From NCBI GenBank assembly GCA_003220495.1, contig QHSP01000089.1, positions 1-33,426 on the forward strand: a DNA stretch of 33,426 nucleotides. Direction: 5' to 3'. Both the position numbers and the translations under genes were made by a program. Source of the stretch: Candidatus Rokuibacteriota bacterium (lineage in GTDB: Bacteria > Methylomirabilota > Methylomirabilia > Rokubacteriales > CSP1-6). Under the pieces are notes generated by a model that did no database searches, was not told where the DNA came from, and was given only the letters and a program-made list of their open reading frames with translations. Below, piece after piece: positions 8,652 through 14,971 of this stretch (the stretch's first letter is position 1; each line of letters opens with the position of its first letter).

Positions 8652-8852
8652 ATGGCACACGGTCGAGTCAAGTGGTTCAACGATGCGAAGGGCTTTGGCT
8701 TCATCACGCAGGAGGGCGGCGAGGACGTCTTCGTCCACTTCAGCGCCGTCGCCGCGCAGGGCTTCAAGAGTCTGGCGGAAGGTGACCAGGTGGAGTTCGA
8801 GGTGACACGCGGCCCCAAGGGTCTCCAGGCCGCGAACGTTCGCAAGGCCTAG
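8652..8852 (+). CDS. csp: Cold-shock protein (CspA family)
   Basis: A 66-residue single cold-shock domain, the normal length for the family. It contains the RNA/ssDNA-binding motifs RNP1 (KGFGFI, residues 13-18) and RNP2 (VFVHF, about 26-30) and the typical start [14 protein letters not shown]. Such proteins melt RNA secondary structure and act as antiterminators or RNA chaperones. ATG 8652 follows GAAGGAAAGG, about 9 bases upstream. It stands alone, preceded by an unusual leader with an intrinsic terminator and followed by a long stem-loop, which suggests RNA-level control of its expression. Confidence 0.97.
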   Translation: MAHGRVKWFNDAKGFGFITQEGGEDVFVHFSAVAAQGFKSLAEGDQVEFEVTRGPKGLQAANVRKA

Positions 8853-8861
8853 TTCGAGGAT

Positions 8862-8904
8862 CCCCGGCGGCGGACAGGGTGAGTACCCTGCGCCGACGCC
8901 GGGG
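8862..8904 (+). other. Long stem-loop after the cold-shock gene
   Basis: CCCCGGCG (8862-8869) pairs with CGCCGGGG (8897-8904), and inside it CAGGGT (8875-8880) pairs with ACCCTG (8885-8890) around a GAGT loop, with a small internal loop between the two helices. It starts 9 bases after the stop codon. There is no T-run behind it, so it is more likely an mRNA-stabilising or pause hairpin than a complete intrinsic terminator. Confidence 0.6.
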
Positions 8905-9010
8905 CCGTCAACGCCCAGCGCTCTGTCGTCCGAGAGTCGGTGCTACGATGCCCGGCAAGAGAACCGTCAGCAGTCGTAAATGGGTCAGCTGGCGCGACCG
9001 GGAGGAACAT

Positions 9011-9442
9011 ATGGCAGCGACCGTCCGGGCGGCGATCCGTGAACTGATGGAGCAGACGATGGCGACAATGGACGCCTTGCTCGAGGCGTCGGATGGGGAA
9101 CTCGCGATGTCATCGTCGCACGCGTGTGCACAAGGGAAGGATCTGTGGACGCTGGTCACCAACGATATCGACCACGAAAAGATCCATACGGGGCAAGTCC
9201 TCGAAGGGCGCTACGAGTCACGGAACACGGCATCGCCGATGGAACGCCTGGTGGCCGAGTGGCTTGCCGAACGGGCGCGGTTCATAGGATCACTCATCGG
9301 CCTTACAGACGCGCAGTTCAACAGCGAGACGGCCCCCGGTCAATGGACTTATCGGGTTATCGCCAAGCACGTCCTCACCCTGGAACAGGATTCGCTGAAG
9401 ACGCTTGCCGAGGACCAGGCGGCAAGAGCGGCCAGTCGGTAG
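9011..9442 (+). CDS. DinB-like four-helix protein
   Basis: A 143-residue, mostly helical protein. The pattern of an N-terminal helix (AAIRELMEQTMATMDALLEAS), a segment with DIDHEKIHTGQVLEGRYE, and a C-terminal helix beginning AKHVLTLEQDSLKTL matches the DinB/DfsB-like metal-binding four-helix bundles, whose histidines (here H in DHEKIH and AKHV) can hold a metal. I chose ATG 9011, with GGGAGGA directly upstream (9000-9006); an in-frame ATG at 8948 would add 21 basic residues. Members are often thiol- or mycothiol-dependent enzymes, but the substrate cannot be told. It lies just before the putative selenoprotein DsrE gene on the same strand; a link is possible but unproven. Confidence 0.65.
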   Translation: MAATVRAAIRELMEQTMATMDALLEASDGELAMSSSHACAQGKDLWTLVTNDIDHEKIHTGQVLEGRYESRNTASPMERLVAEWLAERARFIGSLIGLTDAQFNSETAPGQWTYRVIAKHVLTLEQDSLKTLAEDQAARAASR

Positions 9443-9502
9443 GATCAGGTTGACGGTTCGGCCCGACTGCCACACGAGTAACGAGGCCGACGCGACGCAC
9501 GT

Positions 9503-9530
9503 TTTTCAACCTGCTTCCGGCAGGTAGGAT
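9503..9530 (+). promoter_or_regulatory. Candidate promoter with dyad upstream of the DsrE-like gene
   Basis: TTTTCA (9503-9508), a 16-bp spacer and TAGGAT (9525-9530) form a possible promoter. The spacer is almost entirely filled by the inverted repeat ACCTGC-N5-GCAGGT (9509-9525), which could be an operator. The start would be near 9537, about 50 bases before the ATG at 9588. Assigned by eye only. Confidence 0.35.
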
Positions 9531-9587
9531 CAAAGCGGTCGCCGGCTCCCGGGACGACAGCGGGAATCTGAACAAGGGGGAAGAGCA

Positions 9588-9950
9588 ATGGCCACAATTC
9601 TCTACGTCGGTACCGCAGGCAGCGACGATCCCACGAGGGCGGGACTGCCATTCAATTTCGCGTTGGGCGCAGTCGAAGCCGGTCACCAGCCGATGATCTT
9701 TCTCGCTGGCGAAGCCGCCTACCTGATGAAGGACGATGTTGCCGGGGCTGTCATGCCCGTCGCGATGCCGCCGCTAAAGGACATGTTGGCAGCAGTGATC
9801 GCTCAGAGAGTGCCGATCTTCGTCTGAGGGAAGTGCTCGGTAGCCCGTGGGGTTACCGATGTGGATCTCAAGAGCAAGAATGCCCAGTTCATCACACCAA
9901 AAATCTTTGCCGAGAAAACCGCTGCAGCCGACAAGGTGGTGTCGCTGTAG
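9588..9950 (+). CDS. DsrE-family protein, putative selenoprotein (TGA 9825-9827 read as Sec)
   Basis: The frame from ATG 9588 (AAGGGGG at 9574-9580) encodes 79 residues starting MATILYVGTAGSDDPTRAG, a clear match to small DsrE/COG2044 sulfur-trafficking proteins, then meets TGA at 9825-9827 directly after VPIFV. Reading through gives GKCSVARGVTDVDLKSKNA and a normal C-terminus ending at TAG 9948-9950, total 120 codons. Family members have IYVCGACAKARGIT-like sequence here, so the TGA replaces the first cysteine of the CxxC pair, giving U80-x-x-C83. A 10-bp hairpin begins 9 bases after the TGA (separate entry). Stopping at TGA would remove the active-site cysteines and about a third of the fold. 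Role: probably persulfide or selenide transfer. The alternative is a nonsense mutation, but conserved coding after the TGA argues against it. Confidence 0.82.
9837..9859 (+). promoter_or_regulatory. Candidate bacterial SECIS hairpin in the DsrE-like gene
   Basis: TCGGTAGCCC (9837-9846) pairs with GGGTTACCGA (9850-9859), ten pairs including one G-U, closing a GTG loop (9847-9849). Nineteen bases separate the TGA from the loop, and the loop begins with G. Bacterial SECIS elements, which bind SelB just downstream of the Sec UGA, are known to have the loop about 16-37 nt from the UGA and a G in the first two loop positions; this hairpin satisfies both. Confidence 0.7.
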
Positions 9951-10048
9951 ATCCCAGACTCCTGTGACGCCGCGATCACGGCTTCGAGGTCGTGTTTGCT
10001 CAAGGCCTCGAAGTACCGACGGATGATATCTTCTTCTCGAATAGCCAT
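9941..10048 (-). pseudogene. N-terminal remnant of a SnoaL/NTF2-like protein
   Basis: From ATG 10048 leftward the frame begins MAIREEDIIRRYFEALSKHD and continues LEAVIAASQESGIYSD, resembling the first helix pair of SnoaL/NTF2-like proteins. The open frame runs on to 9803, but that part is antisense to the well-conserved end of the DsrE-like gene and loses any family likeness, so the real gene seems cut at about 9941-9951. It follows the LysR gene on the same strand and overlaps its 3' end by 49 bp; the LysR frame probably lost its own stop in the same rearrangement. An alternative is a short novel ORF. Confidence 0.4.
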
Positions 10049-10953
10049 GCATTCTTCCTTCCGCGCGCTGTCTCGTCGAGGAGCTCCATGAAGGCGCGGG
10101 CGCTCGCTGTGACCCTCCGCGCCTCATGGTGAATGACGTGGAAGTGTCGCTGAATGCGAACACCCCGAAGCCGCACGGCATTTAGTCGCCCGGCGGCGAT
10201 TTCTCCTCGCACCGCGTAGAGTGAAACAAACGCAACGCCCAGCCCAGCCATCACGCCTTGCTTGATCGCCTCGGTATGGTCGAGCTCCATCGCCACGCGG
10301 AACTTGACATGCGCGCGTTGCAGCGCGCGTTCCGTGACGCTGCGGGTCGCTGATCCTTCCTCCCGGACAAGCAGCGGCTGATCGGCGAGCGAGTCGGGGG
10401 CGATCGCCCGACGTCGAGCCCATGCGTGCTCGGGCGCGACGATGAGAACGAGTTCATCGCGCATTCCGGCCGTCAGACATTCCTCGCCCGGCCTCAGGGC
10501 ATGCCCGCCGACGATCCCAAGATCGAGCTCACGTTCTCTGACTCGCCCCTCGATGGTCTGAGAATTCGCGATCTGGAGCTTCACATCGACGCCGGGGTAC
10601 TTGGTCCGAAACGCCGCAACGATTCGGGGCAGTACGTAGAGCCCCGGAGTCGTGCTAGCCCCGATCAAGAGCGACCCGTGAGCCAAGCCATCCAGCTCAG
10701 CGAGCGCCTGGCGCGCGCCATCAACCGCTGAAACAGCACGCTCCGCAAATTGCTCGAAAACGCGGCCTGCCTCGGTCACGGTGACAACCCGCCGGCGTCC
10801 ACGACGGAAGAACAGATGCTTCCCCAGTTCGCTCTCGAGCTCACTGATGTGTTCAGAGAGCGTCGGCTGGGACGAATGGATCTTCTTCGCCGCCAGGCTG
10901 AAGCTCTTTTCCCGGGCGACGGCGAGAAAGACCTCGAGCTGGCGTAGTGTCAT
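10000..10953 (-). CDS. LysR-family transcriptional regulator
   Basis: A 317-residue LysR-type regulator. The N-terminal helix-turn-helix (residues 1-60: MTLRQLEVFLAVAREKSFS, then AAKKIHSSQPTLSEHISELE) and the periplasmic-binding-protein-like effector domain (about 90-295, with GSLLIGASTTPGLYVLPRIV) are intact. ATG 10953 follows AGGGAAA. It is divergent from the putative selenoprotein MBL gene at 11049; the 95-bp interval carries a TCCAA-N8-TTGGA dyad over that gene's -35 box, the usual layout for a LysR activator and its target. The last 20 or so residues (NAWLFEKKIS onward) look like read-through into a truncated downstream gene. The effector is unknown; the neighbours suggest a sulfur or selenium compound. 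Confidence 0.9.
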   Translation of the reverse strand: MTLRQLEVFLAVAREKSFSLAAKKIHSSQPTLSEHISELESELGKHLFFRRGRRRVVTVTEAGRVFEQFAERAVSAVDGARQALAELDGLAHGSLLIGASTTPGLYVLPRIVAAFRTKYPGVDVKLQIANSQTIEGRVRERELDLGIVGGHALRPGEECLTAGMRDELVLIVAPEHAWARRRAIAPDSLADQPLLVREEGSATRSVTERALQRAHVKFRVAMELDHTEAIKQGVMAGLGVAFVSLYAVRGEIAAGRLNAVRLRGVRIQRHFHVIHHEARRVTASARAFMELLDETARGRKNAWLFEKKISSVGTSRP

Positions 10954-10977
10954 TTCGGGTTTTCCCTATGCTTAAAA

Positions 10978-10995
10978 TCCAAAGTTCGTATTGGA
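10978..10995. promoter_or_regulatory. Putative LysR operator between the LysR and MBL genes
   Basis: The inverted repeat TCCAA (10978-10982), 8 bp, TTGGA (10991-10995) lies in the divergent intergenic region. Its right arm forms the first five bases of the -35 box TTGGAC of the rightward promoter. LysR-type activators typically bind such interrupted dyads next to or over the -35 of the target. Confidence 0.5.
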
Positions 10996-11020
10996 CCCTA
11001 TAGCACAGCCTGGCGTATGA
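10991..11020 (+). promoter_or_regulatory. Promoter of the MBL-fold/MFS operon
   Basis: TTGGAC (10991-10996), an 18-bp spacer and TATGAC (11015-11020) form a good sigma-70 type promoter. The start would be near 11027, giving a leader of about 20 bases that contains the ribosome site AAAGGAGGA (11036-11044) of ATG 11049. Confidence 0.6.
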
Positions 11021-11048
11021 CAAGCCTAGAACCTGAAAGGAGGACCCG

Positions 11049-11786
11049 ATGATTTTTCGCCACTTCCTGTCGCCAAAGACCGGCTGCGCCAGCTATCTGT
11101 TCGGCTGAGGGGGCGCAGCTGCCTGCGCTGTGGTGGATCCACAGCTCGATATCGAGCCCTATCTCGAAGCCGCCGCTCAGAAGTCCATGCGGATCACGCA
11201 CATCTTCGAGACCCACGTCCAGGCCGATCACCTGTCTGGCGCTCGTCGCCTCTCGGAAGCAACTGGCGCCCCCGTGATTTTCCACAAGTCGGCACCGGTC
11301 GAGTTCCCACACCTCAACGTCGAGGATGGAGAGCGACACGATCTTGGCAATGTGGTGCTCTCGATCCTCCACACGCCCGGACACACACCGGACAGCGTCT
11401 CGATTCTGGTCACGGACAAGACCCGGGCGTCGGAGCCCTGGTTTGTTCTGACCGGCGATACGCTGTTCTCAGGTGGGGTCGGTCGCCCAGACCTCATTGG
11501 CGCTGGCTCGGAAGCGATGCTCGCCGAACAGCTCCACGACAGCCTGCACAGCAAGATCATGACGCTGCCCGATCACCTCGAAATCTTTCCCGCGCATTTC
11601 GGGGGCGCGGCGTGTGGGAAAGGTCTGAGCGGTAAGCCCGGTTCCACGATCGGCTTCGAGCGTCGTTTCAATCCGGCGCTCCGGGCCGCCTCGAGAGCGG
11701 AGTTCGTGGACTTCGTGCTGAAGGATCTTCCGCCACAGCCCGAAGCCTTCGCCGTGAATCGCCGGCGCAACCTCACGGGCGAATGA
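11049..11786 (+). CDS. ETHE1-like MBL-fold hydrolase, putative selenoprotein (TGA 11106-11108 read as Sec)
   Basis: ATG 11049 has the strong ribosome site AAAGGAGGA. The frame reads MIFRHFLSPKTGCASYLFG, meets TGA at 11106-11108, and continues in frame with GGAAACAVVDPQLDIEPYLE to 11786: 245 codons. Cys homologues I know read ASYLFGCGG at this point, so the TGA replaces a conserved cysteine (U20). Fold motifs follow: T55-H-V-Q-A-D-H61, where Gln stands for the second His, HTPGHTP with H112, GDTLF with D137, AH183, and CGKGLSGKPGSTIGFERRF with C189. The ligands H56, H112 and D137 match the mononuclear iron site of persulfide dioxygenases. A GTG at 11130 could start a shortened protein, but it would lack the first strands and has no ribosome site. 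Stop and MFS start overlap (ATGA). Confidence 0.85.
11127..11145 (+). promoter_or_regulatory. Candidate bacterial SECIS hairpin in the MBL-fold gene
   Basis: GCTGTGG (11127-11133) pairs perfectly with CCACAGC (11139-11145) around the loop TGGAT (11134-11138). Twenty-five bases lie between the TGA and the loop, and G is the second loop base, both within the known bacterial SECIS rules. A competing hairpin, GCGCAG/CTGCGC (11113-11128), is closer to the TGA than the rules allow. Confidence 0.65.
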
Positions 11787-13030
11787 GCGAGATGCGGCTC
11801 GGACTGCGGGAGAATCTCCCGCAGTTCGCGCTGCTCGTCGTCCTCAATTCCTTCGTCGGCGCCATGGTGGGCCTGGAGCGGACTGTGCTGCCGCTTCTGG
11901 GCGAGCAGGAGTTCGGCCTCAGCTCGAAGACCGCCATCACGTCCTTCATCGTGAGCTTCGGCGTGACCAAAGCGATCATCAACCTCGTTGCGGCCCGTGC
12001 GTCCGACCGCATGGGCCGCAAGCCCATCCTGGTGGTCGGGTGGCTGTTCGCACTGCCGGTGCCCTTCCTGATCATCTACGCGCCGGCGTGGTGGTGGATC
12101 GACCTCGCCAACATCCTGCTCGGCGTAAACCAGGCGATGGCGTGGTCGATGACGGTGATCATGAAAGTCGATCTCGTGGGCCCCGAGCGTCGCGGACTCG
12201 CCTTGGGGCTGAACGAGTTCGCCGGCTACTTCGCGGTCGGCGTGGTGTCATGGGTGACCGGCTACATCGCCGCGCAAACGGCGCTGCGGCCGCAGCCGTT
12301 CTATCTCGGGATCGTCGTCGCGATCGTCGGCCTTGCCGTCTCCGTGCTGTTCGTCCGAGAGACACGCCCCTACGCATATCTGGAAGCGGCTGCTGTGCCC
12401 CAGACAGCGAGTAGTGTCCGGCCATCACTCGGCCACGTCTTTTACGTCACGAGCCTCGGGAACGTGAGCCTCTTCGCGGCCTGCCAGGCGGGCCTTGTGA
12501 ACAATCTCAACGATGGCATGTCCTGGGGGCTCTATCCCCTGTTCTTCGCCAGCTACGGTCTGGGCGTTGCCAGCATCGGCCTCGTCAAGGCGGTCTACCC
12601 CATGGTGTGGGGCGTTCTGCAGGTCGCGACCGGACCGCTATCGGACCGCTTCGGTCGAAAGGAGTTGATCGCTGGAGGCATGATCGTCCAAGCCGGAGGG
12701 ATCTGGTTGACCGTCCTCATCCCGACCTATGCAGCATGGTTGGCTGGGGCCGCGCTGCAAGGACTCGGCACGGCGATGGTGTATCCCACGTTGCTGGCAG
12801 CCATCACCGACCACGCGCACCCGACGTGGCGCGCGTCGAGCCTCGGCGTGTACCGATTCTGGCGTGACCTCGGCTATGCCGTCGGCGCGCTGCTCTCCGG
12901 TGTCGTCGCGGACCTCGTCGGGTTGGCGGCGGCGATTCACCTGGTCGCAGCGTTAACGCTCGTTTCTGGTCTTGTCGTCGTCCGGGCCATGGGAAGAACG
13001 AGCCCAAGGCCGATCCCCGCCCGCGCGTGA
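11783..13030 (+). CDS. MFS transporter coupled to the MBL-fold selenoprotein
   Basis: A 415-residue, 12-helix major facilitator. Motif A appears twice, as ASDRMGRKPILV (about residues 73-84) between helices 2 and 3 and as LSDRFGRKELIAGG in the second half. Its ATG overlaps the stop of the MBL gene (ATGA at 11783-11786), so translation is coupled and the two proteins are likely made together under LysR control. The substrate is unknown; the company of a persulfide-dioxygenase-like enzyme and a DsrE protein makes export of a sulfur or selenium product, or uptake of its precursor, a reasonable guess. An intact frame with no unusual residues. Confidence 0.88.
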   Translation: MSEMRLGLRENLPQFALLVVLNSFVGAMVGLERTVLPLLGEQEFGLSSKTAITSFIVSFGVTKAIINLVAARASDRMGRKPILVVGWLFALPVPFLIIYAPAWWWIDLANILLGVNQAMAWSMTVIMKVDLVGPERRGLALGLNEFAGYFAVGVVSWVTGYIAAQTALRPQPFYLGIVVAIVGLAVSVLFVRETRPYAYLEAAAVPQTASSVRPSLGHVFYVTSLGNVSLFAACQAGLVNNLNDGMSWGLYPLFFASYGLGVASIGLVKAVYPMVWGVLQVATGPLSDRFGRKELIAGGMIVQAGGIWLTVLIPTYAAWLAGAALQGLGTAMVYPTLLAAITDHAHPTWRASSLGVYRFWRDLGYAVGALLSGVVADLVGLAAAIHLVAALTLVSGLVVVRAMGRTSPRPIPARA

Positions 13031-13134
13031 GATCAAAGGCCATCCGAAGACGGTGAAGGCGCCATTAGGAGGTCACTCGCCTGTCACACTCCTGCACGCA
13101 GCGTGTCTAAAGGACTAAGGGAGGAGGACACGAT

Positions 13135-13602
13135 ATGGATCAGAAAGCCCTTCTACAGTTCTTGCTGGATGCCAGTCGGCGTGGCTATGCGGCCGGCCGC
13201 AGTGCCGTGAAAACGCGGGAAGCCGATCACTCGACGACTATCGTCCTCGAGGATGGCGATTGGAAGTTCCACGACAACTACTTCGGCGGCGAGCCGTATG
13301 GCGGACGAGAAGTCGTGTTCTTTGGTGGACAGCCGGTCTGGATGGCGGTCTATTACGGACAGGTCGACGACGCAAACGTCGACTCAGTCTATTCGTTCTT
13401 ACAGCGGGCCTTGCGCGATGCTCCGCCGGACTTTCCTGTCCGCGGTCCCCAAGTCTTTACCGAAGGACGATTTTCATACCGGAATGTCTACGAGGGCGAC
13501 GTCATGAGGTTCTGGGGCCAAGAGACTATTCATGCGGACGGGCGACTGGTCTACACCGCACGCTACGGGGGCGGCCTGGTCGACCGCCGGAGCGGTGACT
13601 GA
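13135..13602 (+). CDS. DUF5680-family protein
   Basis: A 155-residue soluble protein of the DUF5680 type, a small family with no established function. Recognisable marks are FLLDASRRGYAAG near the start, LEDGDWKFHDNYFGGEPYGG (about residues 38-57), VVFFGGQPVWMAVYYG, and a C-terminal FWGQETIHADGRLVY ending with YGGGLV. ATG 13135 has GGGAGGAGG about 6 bases upstream. It stands alone between two MFS genes, with about 100 bp free on each side. No signal peptide or membrane segment. Confidence 0.8.
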   Translation: MDQKALLQFLLDASRRGYAAGRSAVKTREADHSTTIVLEDGDWKFHDNYFGGEPYGGREVVFFGGQPVWMAVYYGQVDDANVDSVYSFLQRALRDAPPDFPVRGPQVFTEGRFSYRNVYEGDVMRFWGQETIHADGRLVYTARYGGGLVDRRSGD

Positions 13603-13690
13603 ATGCCCGGCGGGCGCACGACTCACAATCCCCTCGCCCAGGATCCTGCCGTGAGAGGCAGAGGAGGCCGAGGCGTGGCATCCTAACGCC

Positions 13691-14956
13691 GTGATCTGCT
13701 CTCGCGTGCATCCGGCCTGGATCGTCCTCGGGGCGCTCGCGCTCGCGATGCTCGGCGGCACGGGGCTCCGGTCGGTATTCGGGGTGTACATCAAACCGCT
13801 GGAGGCCGACTTCGGCTGGTCTCGCGCCGCCCTCTCGGGTGCGGCGGCTGTCTCGCTGCTCGTGTTCGGCGCGGTTGGGCCGCTCGCCGGGCGACTCGCC
13901 GACTCCTGGGGTCCGCGCCGTGTCATCGTGCTGTCCCTAACATTGCTCGGGATCGGCACGGTCGGCTCGGCCTTCGTCAGTCACCTCTGGCATATGTATC
14001 TGACCGCCGGGCTGCTCACGGCGGCCGGTGCCGGCGCCGTCCAGCCGACCGCAAGCGCCGTCATCGCACGATGGTTCGAGGCGCGTCGAGGACTGGCATT
14101 GGGTATCGTGGGAGGCGCGATGTCAGCGAGCCAACTCGTGGTCATCCCGCTCGCGACGGTGCTCATGCTCACCCTGGGTTGGCGTGCGAGCTTCTTCGGG
14201 CTGGGAGTGGTTCTGCTGGTGTTGGTGCTGCCGATCAGCGCGGCGTTCATTCGGAGCGATCCCGAGGAGAGCGGGCTCCGGCCTTATGGCGCGACGGGTC
14301 CATTGCGCCCGGCCGCCGAGATCGCCACACTCCAGCGCGCCGGCCGCGTCTCGGTGAGCGACGCGGCCCGTGTCCCGCAGTTCTGGCTCTTGATGGCGAC
14401 ATACTTCGTCTGCGGCTACACCTCGATGGGGATGATCCTCACTCACTTCATGCCGCACGCGCTCGAGCACGGCTTCACCGCCATCCAGGCCTCGACAGCG
14501 CTTGGCGTGATGGGCGCGATGAACATGGTCGGGACGGTCGGCTCGGGCTGGATCTGTGACTCCGTCGGCCGGCGAGGACCGCTGGCGACCTACTACTTCG
14601 TTCGCGGCCTTTCCCTCGTCTTCCTGCTCTACGTCTGGAACGTTCCCACGCTCCATGTGTGGGCGGCTGTCTTTGGGCTCAACTATATTTCAACGATCCC
14701 GCCCACGACCACGTTGACGGCGAATATCTTCGGCCGCTACTCGGTCGGCGAGCTCATGGGTTGGATTTCGTTTTCTCATCAGGTCGGGGCCGCGCTGGGC
14801 GCCGCGCTTGCGGGGTGGGTGTTCGAGTGGACCGGCAGCTACTCCGGGGCGTTCCTGTCCGCGGCGATACTGGCCTTCGTTGCCTCGGCTCTCGTGTTCG
14901 CGATCCGCGAAGAGCCGGTCGTCTCTCGACGGACGCCAGCACCCGCGCCCGCCTGA
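13691..14956 (+). CDS. MFS transporter, monocarboxylate/OFA-like
   Basis: A 421-residue 12-helix transporter resembling the OFA (oxalate/formate) and monocarboxylate branch of the MFS: it opens with HPAWIVLGALALAMLGGTGLRSVFGVYIKPLEADFGWSR (shortened), has the motif GRLADSWGPRR after helix 2, a cytoplasmic loop around residues 195-225, and a second half beginning with PQFWLLMATYFVCG. The start is GTG 13691 or GTG 13706; neither has a strong ribosome site. It ends 15 bp from the convergent P-type ATPase gene. Likely substrates are small carboxylates, by family only. Confidence 0.85.
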   Translation: MICSRVHPAWIVLGALALAMLGGTGLRSVFGVYIKPLEADFGWSRAALSGAAAVSLLVFGAVGPLAGRLADSWGPRRVIVLSLTLLGIGTVGSAFVSHLWHMYLTAGLLTAAGAGAVQPTASAVIARWFEARRGLALGIVGGAMSASQLVVIPLATVLMLTLGWRASFFGLGVVLLVLVLPISAAFIRSDPEESGLRPYGATGPLRPAAEIATLQRAGRVSVSDAARVPQFWLLMATYFVCGYTSMGMILTHFMPHALEHGFTAIQASTALGVMGAMNMVGTVGSGWICDSVGRRGPLATYYFVRGLSLVFLLYVWNVPTLHVWAAVFGLNYISTIPPTTTLTANIFGRYSVGELMGWISFSHQVGAALGAALAGWVFEWTGSYSGAFLSAAILAFVASALVFAIREEPVVSRRTPAPAPA

Positions 14957-14971
14957 TTATTGTCGCCGGCG

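Noticed and set aside
9803-10048. Full 81-residue minus-strand ORF as a real gene
   Set aside because: Its second half is antisense to the conserved C-terminus of the DsrE-like protein and has no family likeness; only the first 35 or so codons look genuine.
11113-11128. GCGCAG/CTGCGC hairpin as the SECIS element of the MBL gene
   Set aside because: Its loop is only 10 nt from the TGA, closer than known bacterial elements allow; the 11127-11145 hairpin fits better.
11130-11786. MBL-fold gene starting at GTG 11130
   Set aside because: It has no ribosome site and would lack the first strands; homology and a strong ribosome site place the start at 11049, upstream of the in-frame TGA.
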